A stretch of 64,000 bases of DNA from Archaeoglobales archaeon. Lineage in GTDB: Archaea > Halobacteriota > Archaeoglobi > Archaeoglobales > Archaeoglobaceae. Position numbers and translations under genes: made by a program. Location of the stretch: the NCBI GenBank assembly GCA_011605865.1, contig JAAOZI010000020.1:1-64000 (forward strand), in the 5' to 3' direction. Shown in pieces: positions 10,255 through 26,816 of the stretch (its first letter is position 1; each line of letters opens with the position of its first letter). The notes under the pieces are model-generated. The model was not told the DNA's origin and ran no database searches. It saw only the letters and a list, made by a program, of their open reading frames with translations.

Positions 10255-11751
10255 TGTGTAGATTTGCCACAACCTTTCCTCAATCTCTCCATTCTTGGCT
10301 TTTATCGGCCTATATGATCTCCTTATTTTCTCCTTAAACTTTTCCTCCTCATATTCGGCAAATATTTTTATCATCTTCTCCTGAATTTGCAGGTATTTTT
10401 CTACGTAGCTCGGAACCTTTTCCAAAATTCTCCTTTCCTCTATAAATCTCGTGTGAATATTTCCCTTGACAAATTCCTCGTCTTCAACGATGGCCATGTG
10501 TAGGGGTATGTTCGAAGTTATTCCAGTAATTATATACTCTGACAGAGCCCTTCTAGCCCTCCAGATTACTTCCCTCCTGTTTCTACCAAATACCGTCAAT
10601 TTGGATATCATCGGATCGTACTCGTCCGGAATCGTGCAACCTATGTGGACTGCACTGTCCAGTCTGATACCCAGACCCCCGGGACTTCTGTAAAACTCTA
10701 TTTTTCCGCTAAAAGGTACAAAACTTACTGGATCCTCTGCATATATCCGAAATTCCATCGCATGTCCCCTAGTCTCTATGTCCTCCTGCCCAAATTCAAG
10801 TTCTTCACCATAAGCAATCCTTATCTGCTCTTTCACTATATCTATTCCCGTAACGATTTCCGTTATTGTATGCTCAACCTGAAGCCTCGCATTTATTTCC
10901 AGAAAATAGAATTTTCCGTTTTCATATAAAAACTCAAAGGTTCCTGCATTTTTATACCCAATACTCTTTGCTCCTCTAATGGCAATTTTTCCAATTTCTT
11001 CCCTAAGTTCGTCATTCAAAGCCGGAGAGGGCGTTTCTTCAATCAGCTTCTGATTTCTTCTCTGAATGCTACACTCTCTTTCACCCAGAGAAACGAAGTT
11101 CTTTCCATCACTCAGTATCTGTACCTCTATGTGCCTCGGTCTTGTCAACCATTTTTCCATGTAAACCTTAGAGTCGCCAAAGAATTTCTCGCCAAAGCTT
11201 CTCGACTTATTGAAAGCAGCTTCAATTTCATCTTTATTTCTGGCAATTGCAATTCCTATACCCCCTCCTCCACCTGAAGCCTTAATTGCAACTGGATAAC
11301 CAATTTTTTCTGCCCATTCGCAAGCTTCCTCAACGTTTTTCAAAGCTGGAGAACCTGGAATAACAGGTAATCCTGCAGAGATCATTTTTTCTCTTGATTC
11401 GATTTTTGAACCCGATATTCGGAGAACCTTTGATGAGGGGCCAATAAATGTTATACCCTCCTCTTCACATCTCTCTGCAAATTCCGGATTTTCCGAAAGA
11501 AAACCATAACCTGGATGAATTGCCTCAGCTCCGCTTTTCTTCGCAATCTCTATTATAGCATCTATATTTAGATAGCTCTCCTTTGGATGCGCTTTTCCAA
11601 CAAAATAGGCTTCATCAGCATAAAATCTATGCAAAGCTCTTTCGTCAGCGGAGCTATAAATGGCAACACTTTTTATCCCAAGTTCCCTGCATGCTCTCAT
11701 CACTCTTATCGCTATTTCTCCCCTATTTGCGACCAGTATTTTTCTGAACAT
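10240..11751 (-). CDS. Biotin carboxylase subunit (pyruvate/acetyl-CoA carboxylase subunit A)
   Basis: [36 protein letters not shown]; biotin carboxylase/ATP-grasp. Confidence 0.93.
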   Translation of the reverse strand: MFRKILVANRGEIAIRVMRACRELGIKSVAIYSSADERALHRFYADEAYFVGKAHPKESYLNIDAIIEIAKKSGAEAIHPGYGFLSENPEFAERCEEEGITFIGPSSKVLRISGSKIESREKMISAGLPVIPGSPALKNVEEACEWAEKIGYPVAIKASGGGGGIGIAIARNKDEIEAAFNKSRSFGEKFFGDSKVYMEKWLTRPRHIEVQILSDGKNFVSLGERECSIQRRNQKLIEETPSPALNDELREEIGKIAIRGAKSIGYKNAGTFEFLYENGKFYFLEINARLQVEHTITEIVTGIDIVKEQIRIAYGEELEFGQEDIETRGHAMEFRIYAEDPVSFVPFSGKIEFYRSPGGLGIRLDSAVHIGCTIPDEYDPMISKLTVFGRNRREVIWRARRALSEYIITGITSNIPLHMAIVEDEEFVKGNIHTRFIEERRILEKVPSYVEKYLQIQEKMIKIFAEYEEEKFKEKIRRSYRPIKAKNGEIEERLWQIYTLLGR

Positions 11752-11939
11752 CCTCCATCTCTAGCGCGCGATAGCTTTTTAAGCTTTGCGTTCGGATAAG
11801 CACGCTAAATACAGATTGGAGAGATGAAAAGCCAATAGAATACGTATATCCTTTGTATCCTGGCTACATAATTTTAAAACTAAAATTTATTTAATTCTCA
11901 CTCCGAAAAAGATTTAGTCAGGAAGAGGTTTTTAAACTG

Positions 11940-13430
11940 ATGAGAGTTGTTAAAATATTCGATACCACACTCAGAGACGGAGAACAAATGCCCGGTATTT
12001 CTCTTACACCTTTTTACAAGGCTCAGATAGCAAGAGCACTCGATAGACTTGGTGTCGACGTCATCGAAGCCGGCTTTCCAGCTTCTTCAAAAGGAGAATT
12101 TGAATCGGTCAAAGAAATTTCATCACTCGGTCTAAATGCTGAAATTTGTGGGCTGGCAAGGATTGTAAAGGAAGACATAGACATGGCCATTAAAGCCGAC
12201 GTAGACATGGTCCACATATTCACACCTACCTCAAAGATACAGATAGAGCATACAGTGAAGCTAAGTTACGATGAAATAGTTGAGAGATCCGTTGAGTGTG
12301 TCGAATACATAAAATCCCACGGTCTTAAATGCTTGTTCTCCGCGATGGACGCTACTAGGAGTGAGTTTGACTTTTTAAGAAGAATTTACAGAGCAGTTGA
12401 AGATGCTGGAGCTGATGCCATAAATATTCCAGACACAGTTGGCATCGCTACACCTTTTAGATTTTATGAACTCGTGAAGAAGATCAGAGAAGAAGTAAAA
12501 GTAACCTTGGACGTTCACTGCCATAACGATTTCGGTTTGGCTGTTGCAAACAGTTATGCAGCGGTTTTAGCTGGGGCTGATGAAGTTCAGGTAACGGTGA
12601 ATGGAATTGGAGAAAGAGCCGGAAACGCAAGTCTAGAACAAGTTGTTATGATACTACATTCAATTGAAGGAATTAAAACGAACATAAAGACTGAACTATT
12701 ATATGATACATCTAAGCTAGTTGAAAGACTTACAGGAGTTCGAATGCCCCCAAATACACCAATAGTTGGTGAAAACGCTTTCAGTCATGAAAGTGGGATT
12801 CATGCTCACGGTGTGCTAAAAGAGGCTTCAACCTTTGAACCAGGAATACTGAAACCGGAAATGGTGGGACATAGGAGAAGGATAGTAATCGGAAAACATG
12901 CCGGAAGGTATCAGATAAAGAAAATTCTCGAAGATGCTGGTTATAGCGTAAGTGAAGAAGCCCTGAACAAGATATTTGAAAAAGTTAAAGAGATTGGTGA
13001 TAAAGGGAAAAAAGTGACTGATAGGGATCTTTTCACGATTGCAGAGATCGTGATCGGAGAAGTAGCCGAAGAAAAGGCCGTAGAGGTGAACGAGGTAACG
13101 GTAATCACTGGAAACAAGATAACACCAACCGCCGTTGTTAATGCAAATGTTTTCGGCGAAAGAAAAATTGCCTCTGCAATAGGCGTTGGCCCAGTAGATG
13201 CTTCGCTTAAGGCAGTACTGCAACTGGTTGGTGGAAAGATGCAGATAAAAGAGTTCAGACTCGATGCAATAACTGGTGGAAGTGATGCAATTGCTGAAGT
13301 ATACATAACTCTTGAAGACGAAAATGGAAAAATATTCACTTCCAGAGGGGCCTCTCAGGACATAGTAATGGCTTCCTTCGATGCTGTCATAAAGGCCGTG
13401 AACTTCCTGCTCACGAGGGGTAAAAAATGA
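11940..13430 (+). CDS. 2-isopropylmalate / citramalate synthase family
   Basis: FDTTLRDGEQMPGIS; VHCHNDFGLAVANSYA; NGIGERAGNAS; C-terminal LeuA allosteric domain. Confidence 0.9.
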   Translation: MRVVKIFDTTLRDGEQMPGISLTPFYKAQIARALDRLGVDVIEAGFPASSKGEFESVKEISSLGLNAEICGLARIVKEDIDMAIKADVDMVHIFTPTSKIQIEHTVKLSYDEIVERSVECVEYIKSHGLKCLFSAMDATRSEFDFLRRIYRAVEDAGADAINIPDTVGIATPFRFYELVKKIREEVKVTLDVHCHNDFGLAVANSYAAVLAGADEVQVTVNGIGERAGNASLEQVVMILHSIEGIKTNIKTELLYDTSKLVERLTGVRMPPNTPIVGENAFSHESGIHAHGVLKEASTFEPGILKPEMVGHRRRIVIGKHAGRYQIKKILEDAGYSVSEEALNKIFEKVKEIGDKGKKVTDRDLFTIAEIVIGEVAEEKAVEVNEVTVITGNKITPTAVVNANVFGERKIASAIGVGPVDASLKAVLQLVGGKMQIKEFRLDAITGGSDAIAEVYITLEDENGKIFTSRGASQDIVMASFDAVIKAVNFLLTRGKK

Positions 13431-14281
13431 GGTTCACGAAAATGCATGGAAATGGAAATGACTTCATATTAATAGATGAGTACAGGAAAACAGTAATTCC
13501 GGATGAACTGAAAGCCAAATTTGCGAGGTGGGTCTGCAACAGAAACTTTGCAGTTGGTGCAGACGGCGTTATTTTTCTTCAGCCATCCAGCGTTGCAGAC
13601 GCAAAGTTTAGATTCTTCAATCCGGACGGTAGTGAGGCAAAGATGTGTGGAAACGGAATAAGATGCTTTTCTAGATTTTTAGTTGAGGAGGGATATGCAA
13701 AGCTAGGAAAAATAAAGGTGGAAACACTCGCCGGAATTAAAGAGTTGGAGGTGTTCTTTGACGGAAACTGGTGGATTAAAGTGGACATGGGCAAACCGGA
13801 GTTCAATGCCTCGAAAATCCCGGCCAAAAAAGAGGTATGGGGATTAGATTTTGATTTTGAAGGCAAAAAATACAAGCTCTATGCTGTAAATACCGGAGTG
13901 CCACACACCGTGATCTTTGTTGAAGACTTAAACTTGGATATAATACCGATTGCGAGAAAAATCAGGTACTGGGAACTATTTCCAGAGGGGACAAATGTTA
14001 ATTTCGCATTTTTCGACGGTAAAAAATTCTATGTGAGAACATACGAGAGGGGAGTTGAAAACGAGACCCTGAGTTGCGGAACTGGAAGCGTTGCAGTTGT
14101 TGCAGTTGCAAAAAGACTTGGATTGACCGAAAAAGCCGAAGTTATTACAAAAGGGGGAGTTCTGAAGATAGAAATTGGAGAGACGGCCTTTATGACTGGA
14201 CCAGCAACAAGAGTTTTCGACGGTGAGCTTAGTGATGAAGTTCGAAAATCGTTTGGTTCTTTCAGCGATGGCAGGAATTAA
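13427..14281 (+). CDS. dapF: Diaminopimelate epimerase
   Basis: FTKMHGNGNDF; MCGNGIRC; ERGVENETLSCGTG. Confidence 0.95.
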   Translation: MRFTKMHGNGNDFILIDEYRKTVIPDELKAKFARWVCNRNFAVGADGVIFLQPSSVADAKFRFFNPDGSEAKMCGNGIRCFSRFLVEEGYAKLGKIKVETLAGIKELEVFFDGNWWIKVDMGKPEFNASKIPAKKEVWGLDFDFEGKKYKLYAVNTGVPHTVIFVEDLNLDIIPIARKIRYWELFPEGTNVNFAFFDGKKFYVRTYERGVENETLSCGTGSVAVVAVAKRLGLTEKAEVITKGGVLKIEIGETAFMTGPATRVFDGELSDEVRKSFGSFSDGRN

Positions 14282-14975
14282 CAATGCAGAATTCTGCAAA
14301 AAACAGAAAGCCTCTCTTATAATCTTGGGTGGCTTTAACGCCGACAAAGAAGCAAATGAGGCTGGGAAAAAAGTAATAAAAAGGGGAAGAAAGGAGTTTG
14401 TGTTTGAAGACCCAATAGAGGGTATCGAAAGGGAATTAAAAGAAGTGAAAGGAAGAAATTTTGCGGTTAACGTGAGATCCTCAACTCTTGAAGGATATTT
14501 GGAAATTGCAAGGTTAGTCGAAAGCTACGGGGGGATAATAGAAATAAATGCGCATTGTAGACAACCTGAATTCGTATCCATAAGATGCGGTGAATGGTTG
14601 CTATTCAAACCCGAGGAGCTCTTAAAAATTGTGAGAGCCACCTCAAAGATTGCCACTACTGCCGTAAAAATAAGAGGGGGCCATAAACTCGACTACGTGC
14701 TCATTTGCAAAAAACTCTTTGAGAGCGGATGCAAAATAGTTCACGTAGATGCAATGATTCCAAATGGCGGCTGCGACCTAGAATTAATCAAAAAGATTTC
14801 GAACCTCGGCTTTGTTATTGGCAATAACTCTTTCATCGACATAGCTTCTGGGGAAAGTATCATTAAAGCTGGTGCAAAGATGGTTTCAGCAGCAAGAGCT
14901 GTGCTAAAGGATGAGAAATTCTTTGAAAAGATGCTGAAAAGCGAAATCCTGTCGCAGCCGGTTTCTCTTGAGTAG
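14235..14975 (+). CDS. TIM-barrel FMN-binding protein, tRNA-dihydrouridine synthase-like
   Basis: APMAG-like LSAMAGINNAEFC; EINAHCRQPEF; (S)AARAVL; resembles DUS fold. Confidence 0.55.
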   Translation: MKFENRLVLSAMAGINNAEFCKKQKASLIILGGFNADKEANEAGKKVIKRGRKEFVFEDPIEGIERELKEVKGRNFAVNVRSSTLEGYLEIARLVESYGGIIEINAHCRQPEFVSIRCGEWLLFKPEELLKIVRATSKIATTAVKIRGGHKLDYVLICKKLFESGCKIVHVDAMIPNGGCDLELIKKISNLGFVIGNNSFIDIASGESIIKAGAKMVSAARAVLKDEKFFEKMLKSEILSQPVSLE

Positions 14976-15019
14976 CATCGAAAGTTTTTTCAATCTTCTC
15001 ATAAGCAATTTAACGCAAG

Positions 15020-15280
15020 ATGTCCTCGAGTCAGCGTGGAGGGAGCACGGAAGTGAGATTGCAGGATCATATACTTGTGCCAAAGCATGAAATTTTGAAA
15101 GAGGAGGAAGTAGAAGAACTTTTAAATTTATTGGGAGTGAAAAAAGAGCAATTGCCGAAAATAAAGGCCTCGGATCCGATAGTGAAAGAAATCGGTGCCA
15201 AACCTGGGGATGTTATAAAAATCACAAGAAAGAGTTTAACTGCGGGTGTTAGTATCTTTTACAGACTTGTGGTTGAATAA
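15020..15280 (+). CDS. rpoH: DNA-directed RNA polymerase subunit H
   Basis: [39 protein letters not shown]. Confidence 0.92.
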   Translation: MSSSQRGGSTEVRLQDHILVPKHEILKEEEVEELLNLLGVKKEQLPKIKASDPIVKEIGAKPGDVIKITRKSLTAGVSIFYRLVVE

Positions 15281-15291
15281 GGTGGTCGTGT

Positions 15292-16833
15292 ATGCTGAAT
15301 ACTCGTGTTCTTGCTCGGCATTATTTTACCCACAGTAGGCTTGTAAAACATCAAATAGATTCGTTCAATCGATTCATCGATGAGGGGCTTCAAAGGGTAA
15401 TAGACGAGCAAAGAATAATCGAACTCGAAATTCCAAACACCTATATTGAACTTGGAAGAATACGAGTCGGATACCCAGTTGTAAAAGAAGCAGATGGTCC
15501 TCAAACGCCTCTGCTTCCAAGTCACGCTAGACTTAGGAATCTCAATTACGCAGCTCCGATTTATCTAGAAGCGACAGTTTACGATGAAGGTAAGCCTATG
15601 GAAAAGGAGATAGTCGAAATAGGAATGCTACCGATAATGGTCAAATCCAAAGTTTGCAATCTAAGCCCGGAAAGAATAGACCGAGTGCTCGAATTTATAT
15701 ACAAGAAAAAGGTTGACTCCCTAAGCTATGAGGAAAAATTATATCTGGCTGGCGAAGATCCCGTTGATCCGGGTGGCTATTTTATAATAAACGGAACCGA
15801 AAGGGCGATAGTAACACTCGAAGACCTCGCTCCAAATAAAGTATTGCTCGAAAGAGAAGAGAAATACGGAGAAATGGTCGAAGTTGCCAAATGCTTCAGC
15901 CAGAGGGCTGGGTATAGAGCATTGATAGTGGTAGAAAGAACTAAAGGAAATCTTCTAGAGGTTACTTTCCCGCAGTTGCCAAAACCCATAAGATTCGTTA
16001 TCCTCATGAGAGCGCTCGGTGTTGAGAGTGATCAGGATATCGTGGAAATGGTGAGCACGAATCCTCAGATAATGAGATATATGTTGCAGAATATAGAGGA
16101 TCCAGACGTTTCAGATATTCAAACGAAAGAGGATGCAATCGAATATATAGGAAAAAGAGTAGCACCTGGCCAGAGCAGGGAGTACAGAATTCAGAGGGCC
16201 GAACAAGTCTTGGATCAATACTTCCTGCCGCATTTAGGAATGGAGAAAGAAGCAAGAAAAGCAAAGGCCTTTTTCTTAGCAAGAATGGCCGAATTAATTT
16301 TTGAACTTCATCTTGGACTAAGAAGAGAAGATGACAAAGACCATTATGCAAATAAGAGGTTGAGACTCGCTGGAGATCTGATGGAGGAAATTTTCAGAGT
16401 TGCTTTCCTAAGACTGATCAAAGACGTGAAGTACCAGCTCGAAAGGGCAAAGATGAGAGGAAGAAGTATGAAACTGTCTACTGCAGTGAGAAGTGACGTT
16501 TTAACAGATAGGATAATGCATCCGATGGCAACTGGAAACTGGGTAGGTGGAAGGACTGGAATCTCCCAGTTGATTGATCGACACAATTTCATGTCCCTGA
16601 TTTCACACCTAAGGAGAGTTGTTTCCCCACTTTCAAGGTCACAACCACACTTTGAAGCACGAGATCTCCATGCAACTCACTGGGGAAGGATTTGCCCATC
16701 CGAAACGCCTGAAGGACCAAACTGCGGCCTTGTGAAGAACTATGCTCAATACGCAGAAGTCAGCGTTGGGGTAGATGAAAAAGAGGTAATTTCTCTACTT
16801 CCAAAGCTAGGTGTTGAAATGCTGAGGGGTTAA
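15292..16833 (+). CDS. rpoB2: DNA-directed RNA polymerase subunit B''
   Basis: RPB2 N-terminal half; [22 protein letters not shown] at C-end. Confidence 0.95.
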   Translation: MLNTRVLARHYFTHSRLVKHQIDSFNRFIDEGLQRVIDEQRIIELEIPNTYIELGRIRVGYPVVKEADGPQTPLLPSHARLRNLNYAAPIYLEATVYDEGKPMEKEIVEIGMLPIMVKSKVCNLSPERIDRVLEFIYKKKVDSLSYEEKLYLAGEDPVDPGGYFIINGTERAIVTLEDLAPNKVLLEREEKYGEMVEVAKCFSQRAGYRALIVVERTKGNLLEVTFPQLPKPIRFVILMRALGVESDQDIVEMVSTNPQIMRYMLQNIEDPDVSDIQTKEDAIEYIGKRVAPGQSREYRIQRAEQVLDQYFLPHLGMEKEARKAKAFFLARMAELIFELHLGLRREDDKDHYANKRLRLAGDLMEEIFRVAFLRLIKDVKYQLERAKMRGRSMKLSTAVRSDVLTDRIMHPMATGNWVGGRTGISQLIDRHNFMSLISHLRRVVSPLSRSQPHFEARDLHATHWGRICPSETPEGPNCGLVKNYAQYAEVSVGVDEKEVISLLPKLGVEMLRG

Positions 16834-16835
16834 CT

Positions 16836-18647
16836 ATGAGAAAATGCAGAGTTTATGTTAACGGGGCTCTTATAGGATTCTGCGATAATGGAAGAAAGCT
16901 TGCAGAAGAAATAAGAGAGCTAAGAAGAAAAGGAAAAATTTCAAATCAAGTTAACGTTGCATACTTTGCCGATTCTAACGAAGTTAGAATAAATACCGAC
17001 CCCGGACGGGCTAGAAGGCCTTTGATTGTGGTAAAAAACGGAAAGCCTCTGCTCACGGAGAAGCATATAAAGAAGTTAGAAAGTGGCGAGCTCACATTCG
17101 AAGACCTTGTAAAACAAGGGCTGATAGAATATCTGGATGCAGAAGAAGAAGAGAATGCTCTTGTCGCAGTTTACGAGCACGAGCTAACCCCTGAACATAC
17201 ACATCTAGAACTTGATCCAAGCCTGATTGTTGGTATATGCGCTGGAAGTATACCTTATGCCGAACACAACGCATCTCCCAGAAATACGATGGGGGCCGCA
17301 ATGATAAAGCAAGGTCTAGGAATTCCGTATATCAACTTGGACTGGAGAACGGATACAAGAGGACACCTACTGCAATACACCCAAACTCCAATTGTAATCA
17401 CAGATACGCAGATAAAGATGCGCTACGATGATCGACCATCAGGACAGAATTTCGTGGTAGCGGTTCTTAGCTATGAAGGTTACAACATTGAAGACGCAAT
17501 AATACTAAACAAAGGTAGCGTTGACAGGGGGCTTGGTAGATCGTTTTTCTTTAGAACTTACGAAGCTGAAAAGATGAGATATCCCGGGGGACAAGAAGAT
17601 AAATTCGAAATCCCGGGAGCTGACATTTCCGGTTTTAGAGGTTCAGAAGCATATGCTCATCTTGATGAAGATGGGCTAGTTCATCCCGAAACTGAAGTCG
17701 GACCTGATGACGTTTTGATTGGTAGAAGTTCTCCACCAAGGTTTTTGGAAGAACCAGAAATTGGAATTTCTCCGCAGAAGAGGAGGGAGACATCAATAAC
17801 AATGAGGAGTAATGAAAAAGGAGTCGTGGATGCCGTATTTTTAGTCCAATCAGAAAATGGGCTAAAGCTTGCGAAGGTTAGAGTTAGGGATCTCAGAATT
17901 CCGGAACTTGGAGATAAATTTGCTTCGAGACATGGACAGAAAGGAGTAGTCGGCCTGATAGTCCCCGAAGAGGATATGCCTTTCACTGAATCCGGAATCG
18001 TACCAGACATGATCCTGAATCCCCATGCAATACCTTCTAGGATGACTGTTGGGCATGTACTGGAAATGATTGCTGGTAAAGTTGGAGCACTTGAAGCTAG
18101 AAAAGTGGATGGAACTATATTCCACGGAGAAAAAGAAGAAAATCTAAGAGAGACGCTAAAGAAGTACGGATTCTCACATACCGGAAAAGAGGTAATGTAT
18201 GACGGAATAAGCGGTAAAAAATACTTGGCTGATATATTTGTTGGTGTCATATACTACCAGAAGCTTTACCACATGGTTGCCGGCAAAATACATGCCAGAA
18301 GTAGAGGGCCTGTCCAAATCCTTACAAGACAGCCAACAGAGGGTAGGGCAAAAAAAGGAGGGTTGAGGTTTGGAGAGATGGAGAGAGATGTCTTGATCGG
18401 ACACGGTGCAGCCTTGTTGCTCAAGGATAGATTGCTTGACGAATCAGATAAAGTAGACGTATGGATCTGCGGAAATTGTGGACACGTTGCAATGTTTGAT
18501 TACCGCAAAGGAACTGCCTACTGCAACGTTTGCGATGATGATACTAACGTTTTCAAAGTTAGCATGAGTTACGCTTTCAAGCTCCTTCTGGATGAACTCA
18601 AGTCGATGATGATCGCCCCGAGAATAAAGTTGGGGGATAAGGTTTAG
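16836..18647 (+). CDS. rpoB1: DNA-directed RNA polymerase subunit B'
   Basis: [50 protein letters not shown]. Confidence 0.96.
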   Translation: MRKCRVYVNGALIGFCDNGRKLAEEIRELRRKGKISNQVNVAYFADSNEVRINTDPGRARRPLIVVKNGKPLLTEKHIKKLESGELTFEDLVKQGLIEYLDAEEEENALVAVYEHELTPEHTHLELDPSLIVGICAGSIPYAEHNASPRNTMGAAMIKQGLGIPYINLDWRTDTRGHLLQYTQTPIVITDTQIKMRYDDRPSGQNFVVAVLSYEGYNIEDAIILNKGSVDRGLGRSFFFRTYEAEKMRYPGGQEDKFEIPGADISGFRGSEAYAHLDEDGLVHPETEVGPDDVLIGRSSPPRFLEEPEIGISPQKRRETSITMRSNEKGVVDAVFLVQSENGLKLAKVRVRDLRIPELGDKFASRHGQKGVVGLIVPEEDMPFTESGIVPDMILNPHAIPSRMTVGHVLEMIAGKVGALEARKVDGTIFHGEKEENLRETLKKYGFSHTGKEVMYDGISGKKYLADIFVGVIYYQKLYHMVAGKIHARSRGPVQILTRQPTEGRAKKGGLRFGEMERDVLIGHGAALLLKDRLLDESDKVDVWICGNCGHVAMFDYRKGTAYCNVCDDDTNVFKVSMSYAFKLLLDELKSMMIAPRIKLGDKV

Positions 18648-18656
18648 GTGGTCTTT

Positions 18657-22664
<4,008 letters not shown>

Positions 22665-22668
<4 letters not shown>

Positions 22669-23093
22669 TGGTTATGGAGATGAAGCTATCTTCTGAAGAG
22701 ATAAGATACTTGACACTTTTCGAAAATTTGACCGGAGCAAGCGTTAAGGACTGCCTTGTTTACGATGACAAAGTCATTTTCGTTGTAAAGAAAGGTGACA
22801 TGGGACTGGCAATCGGAAAAGGGGGAATAAATGTTGACAGAGCTAGGGAACTCATTGGAAAGAAGATAGAAATAATAGAGCACTCAGACGATCCGGGAGA
22901 GTTCATTTCAAATATATTTAAGCCAATAAAGGTCAGCGTTAAAATACTTGAAAAAGGAAATTCAAAAATAGCGCAGATCAGTGTTTCCCCAGATTTGAAG
23001 GGAATTGTCATAGGTAAAGGTGGCAAAAACATTAATAAAGCGAAAGAATTAGCTAAAAGGCATCATAACATTGATGAAATAGTGGTTAGGTGA
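22665..23093 (+). CDS. nusA: Archaeal NusA-like KH-domain factor
   Basis: Two KH motifs [11 protein letters not shown] and [11 protein letters not shown]. Confidence 0.9.
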
Positions 23094-23097
23094 TGAT

Positions 23098-23526
23098 ATG
23101 GGTTACGGGCTGTTTGCAGCAAGAAAGATAATTGAAGTTAGGAAGAAGTTCAGATGGAGTCACAAGAAATACGTAAGGAGAGTTCTCGGTTTAGCTGAGA
23201 AAGCCGATCCACTAGAAGGGGCTCCAATGGCTAGAGGAATAGTTCTCGAGAAGATAGGAATCGAAGCAAGACAGCCAAACTCAGGAATAAGAAAAGCAGT
23301 AAGAGTGCAACTAATAAAGAACGGAAGACAGATCACAGCCTTTGCCCCCGGAGATGGGGCAATAAATTTCATAGATGAGCATGACGAAGTCATCGTTGAA
23401 AAGATCGGAGGAAGGATGGGCAGGAGTATGGGGGACATTCCGGGCGTGAGGTACAAGGTAATAAAAGTAAACGATACGAGTCTCAAAGAACTTGTAAGGG
23501 GTAGGAAGGAGAAGAAGAGGAGGTAA
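23098..23526 (+). CDS. rps12: Ribosomal protein uS12
   Basis: [34 protein letters not shown]. Confidence 0.96.
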   Translation: MGYGLFAARKIIEVRKKFRWSHKKYVRRVLGLAEKADPLEGAPMARGIVLEKIGIEARQPNSGIRKAVRVQLIKNGRQITAFAPGDGAINFIDEHDEVIVEKIGGRMGRSMGDIPGVRYKVIKVNDTSLKELVRGRKEKKRR

Positions 23527-23528
23527 CT

Positions 23529-24110
23529 ATGCCATACGGATTTAAAGAGGAGGATTTATTGGTTTTCGGAAAGTGGAGCACTAAGGATATCGAAATCAAG
23601 GATCCGGCCCTTAAAAATTATATCTGCCTAACCCCAACTTTCACGCTTCATACTCATGGGAGACATTTCTATCCATTTGGAAAGGAGAGAGTCTTCATCG
23701 TTGAGAGATTAATAAATAAAGTTATGAGAAAAGAGAGAAACACTGGAAAAAAGATGTCGGCGTACAATATAGTAAGAGAAGCATTTGAGATAATAGAGAG
23801 AAAAACAAAAAAGAATCCGATCCAAGTTCTTGTCGATGCAATAGTAAACGCTGGACCTAGAGAAGAAGTTGTAAGGTTAAAGTATGGCGGAATAGCTGTT
23901 CCAAAGGCAGTAGATACGTCAAGTTTGCGAAGGGTCGATGTTGCACTCCGAAACATAGCCGAAGGTGCTAGAAGGATGGCTTTCAAGTCAAAAAAAAGCA
24001 TTGCCTATTGTCTTGCTGATGAAATAATAGCGGCTGCAAACAATGACACAAAGAGTTATGCAGTTTCTAAGAAAGAAGAAGTGGAAAGAGTTGCGAAGTC
24101 GGCGAGGTGA
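23529..24110 (+). CDS. rps7: Ribosomal protein uS7
   Basis: Archaeal S7; [27 protein letters not shown]. Confidence 0.95.
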   Translation: MPYGFKEEDLLVFGKWSTKDIEIKDPALKNYICLTPTFTLHTHGRHFYPFGKERVFIVERLINKVMRKERNTGKKMSAYNIVREAFEIIERKTKKNPIQVLVDAIVNAGPREEVVRLKYGGIAVPKAVDTSSLRRVDVALRNIAEGARRMAFKSKKSIAYCLADEIIAAANNDTKSYAVSKKEEVERVAKSAR

Positions 24111-24115
24111 TTTCA

Positions 24116-26302
24116 ATGACAAGAGCGAAGAAAATGGTTGAAAGAATGAGCGAACTGATGTGGAAGGTTGAGAAAATCAGAAATATAGGAATTGCGGCCC
24201 ACATAGATCACGGAAAAACGACGCTCAGCGACTGTCTAATTGCAGGAGCGGGAATAATAAGCGAAGAACTTGCTGGACAACAGCTTTACTTAGATTACGA
24301 TGAACAAGAAAAAGAGAGGGGTATAACGATAAATGCCGCAAATATTTCGATGGTTCACGAGTACAACGGTGAAGAGTACCTTATTAACCTCATCGACACA
24401 CCCGGACACGTTGACTTTGGTGGAGAAGTGACAAGAGCGATGAGGGCTGTTGATGGGGTGATAATAGTAGTCGACGCTGTTGAAGGAGTGATGCCCCAAA
24501 CAGAAACTGTCGTCAGACAGGCTTTGAGGGAGAACGTTAAACCTGTACTTTTTATAAACAAGATTGACAGGCTGATAAAGGAACTTCAGCTTACCCCTCA
24601 GCAAATGCAGGAAAGGCTAATAAAGGTAATAAACGATGTAAACAGACTCTTAAAGTCCATAAGTCCGGATAGGTTTGCTGATTGGAGAATTGAAGTTGCA
24701 AAGGGTAATGTCGCATTTGGTTCGGCGCTTCAAAAATGGGCGATAAGTGTTCCTTCACAAAAAGTAACCGGAATTGGATTCAAGGAAGTCTACGAGTACC
24801 TAAAGAAGGGAGAAGTAAAGGAACTCTCAAAAAAGAGTCCTGCGCATGTGGTAGTTTTAGACATGGTTGTTAGACACCTTCCTAATCCAATAGAAGCGCA
24901 GAAGGAAAAGATAAAAGTAATCTGGAAGGGAGATGTCAACAGCGAAGTCGGAAAAGCCATGGTAAACTGCGATCCCAAAGGCCCAGTTGTTATGATGGTA
25001 ACAAAAATAGTAGTCGATCCTCAGGCAGGAGAAGTTGCGGTTGGTAGACTTTTCAGCGGAACAATTAGGCCGGGTGTTGATCTCTATATAATTGATAGAA
25101 AATCCAGAAACAGAGTCCAGACAGTTGGTGTCTTTATGGGGCCAAGAAGAGTTGAAGTTGAAGAGATACCAGCAGGAAACATAGTAGCAGTCGTTGGACT
25201 TAAAGATGCAGTTGCCGGATCCACTTGCACAGAAGTTGAAAAAATGGAACCATTTGAAAGCCTAAAACACTACAGCGAGCCTGTTGTTACAATGGCCGTC
25301 GAAGCAAAGAATCCCAGAGATTTACCAAAGCTTGTAGAGGTGCTCAGGAAAATAGTCAGAGAGGATCCAACGTTGCGGTTAACTCTAAATGAGGAAACAG
25401 GGGAGCACCTGCTGAGCGGAATGGGAGAGCTGCATCTCGAAGTAAAGATAGAGAAGATAAGGAGAGAGTACGGCCTAGAAGTAGTTACTTCCCCACCAAT
25501 AGTTGTCTTCAGAGAAACAGTTACCAAGACTTCACCAGTTGTGGAAGGAAAGTCGCCCAACAAGCACAACAAGTTCTACATAGTAGTCGAACCGCTACCA
25601 GCTGAAGTAATAAGACTGTTCAGAGAAGGCGAAATCGACTTCAAGATGGACAAGAAAGAGAGAAGGAAGAAGCTTCAAGAAGCCGGATTGGATGGCGAAG
25701 AAGCTGCCGGAGCCCTTGAGTTCTACGAAGGCAATTTGTTCTGCGACGTTACAAAGGGTATTCAGTACCTCAACGAAACAATTGAACTAATTTTAGAGGG
25801 CTTCAGGGAGGCTATGAGAGCGGGCCCATTGGCCAGAGAACCATGTATGGGGATAAAGGTAAAGCTTGTAGACTGCAAGTTACATGAGGATGCCGTACAC
25901 AGAGGACCGGCACAGGTGATCCCAGCCGTTAGATCGGCGATATTTGCAGCGATCCTTCAAGCTAATCCTACTCTGCTCGAACCATACCAGAACATATACA
26001 TAATGGTCCCACAGACGATGATGGGGAATGCCACAAGGGAAATACAGGGAAGAAGGGGGCACATATTAGACGTGAAAATAGATGGGGAAATCGCGACACT
26101 GACTGCAAAAGCTCCTGTAAAAGAAATGTTTGGCTTTGCTGGAAGCATAAGAAGTGCAACATCCGGAAAGGCTATCTGGAGCACCGAACATGCTGGCTTC
26201 GAAAAGGTTCCACCTAGCTTGCTAGAAGAATTCATTATGGAAGTTAGAAAAAGAAAAGGTCTAAAACTAGAGATACCAAAACCGGAGGACTTCCTTGCTT
26301 AG
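24116..26302 (+). CDS. fusA: Elongation factor 2
   Basis: [30 protein letters not shown]. Confidence 0.97.
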   Translation: MTRAKKMVERMSELMWKVEKIRNIGIAAHIDHGKTTLSDCLIAGAGIISEELAGQQLYLDYDEQEKERGITINAANISMVHEYNGEEYLINLIDTPGHVDFGGEVTRAMRAVDGVIIVVDAVEGVMPQTETVVRQALRENVKPVLFINKIDRLIKELQLTPQQMQERLIKVINDVNRLLKSISPDRFADWRIEVAKGNVAFGSALQKWAISVPSQKVTGIGFKEVYEYLKKGEVKELSKKSPAHVVVLDMVVRHLPNPIEAQKEKIKVIWKGDVNSEVGKAMVNCDPKGPVVMMVTKIVVDPQAGEVAVGRLFSGTIRPGVDLYIIDRKSRNRVQTVGVFMGPRRVEVEEIPAGNIVAVVGLKDAVAGSTCTEVEKMEPFESLKHYSEPVVTMAVEAKNPRDLPKLVEVLRKIVREDPTLRLTLNEETGEHLLSGMGELHLEVKIEKIRREYGLEVVTSPPIVVFRETVTKTSPVVEGKSPNKHNKFYIVVEPLPAEVIRLFREGEIDFKMDKKERRKKLQEAGLDGEEAAGALEFYEGNLFCDVTKGIQYLNETIELILEGFREAMRAGPLAREPCMGIKVKLVDCKLHEDAVHRGPAQVIPAVRSAIFAAILQANPTLLEPYQNIYIMVPQTMMGNATREIQGRRGHILDVKIDGEIATLTAKAPVKEMFGFAGSIRSATSGKAIWSTEHAGFEKVPPSLLEEFIMEVRKRKGLKLEIPKPEDFLA

Positions 26303-26807
26303 GGAGCTGAACGAGAGAGAGAAGAAGGTTTTGAAAAATGCATTAAAATTTTTCAAATCCCTCGATTTTTTAAACGAGAAGAGAATAGTTATAAAAGGAA
26401 AAGAGGTATTCGCTGTTTCTGAGGGGCTCTATGAATTTTTAAAGACTGGTATAGACTGTATTTTTGGAGTAAAGCTTGGAGAAATTGGAAAAAGGCTTAG
26501 ATTAACACTCGAAGGATCATACTGGCTTATGAGAAATGAGGAGAAAAAGATTTGGGTAAATGAGAAAGGGGAAATGCTTTTCCTATATGGCAGAGATATA
26601 TTTGCAGAATCCGTTACAAGAGTGGGTAAATTCGAACAAAACGAAATTGTTTTCGTTTGCAACAAGTTTAATGATATAATAGGGATAGGAAAAGCGAGAT
26701 TCAGATCAGGAGAGATACCAAAACAAGAAAGGAATAGGATAGTTGTGGAAAATCTGATTGACAGAGGAGCTTATCTGAGGCATGAAAAAATTTACGAAGC
26801 TTTTTAA
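26295..26807 (+). CDS. NIP7-like protein with C-terminal PUA-like domain
   Basis: Size and PUA-like C-terminus ([14 protein letters not shown]...); by eye. Confidence 0.5.
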   Translation: MLRELNEREKKVLKNALKFFKSLDFLNEKRIVIKGKEVFAVSEGLYEFLKTGIDCIFGVKLGEIGKRLRLTLEGSYWLMRNEEKKIWVNEKGEMLFLYGRDIFAESVTRVGKFEQNEIVFVCNKFNDIIGIGKARFRSGEIPKQERNRIVVENLIDRGAYLRHEKIYEAF

Positions 26808-26816
26808 TTAAAAAAA

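Noticed and set aside
17681-18250. Long antisense ORFs within conserved genes (e.g. 17681..18250, 3374..3919, 1186..1788 minus)
   Set aside because: Shadow ORFs opposite strongly supported CDSs; low-complexity Ser/Phe/Leu-rich translations typical of antisense reading
15292-18647. Split rpoB as a frameshift or pseudogene
   Set aside because: Separate B'' and B' subunits are normal in many euryarchaea; each ORF has its own start and intact motifs
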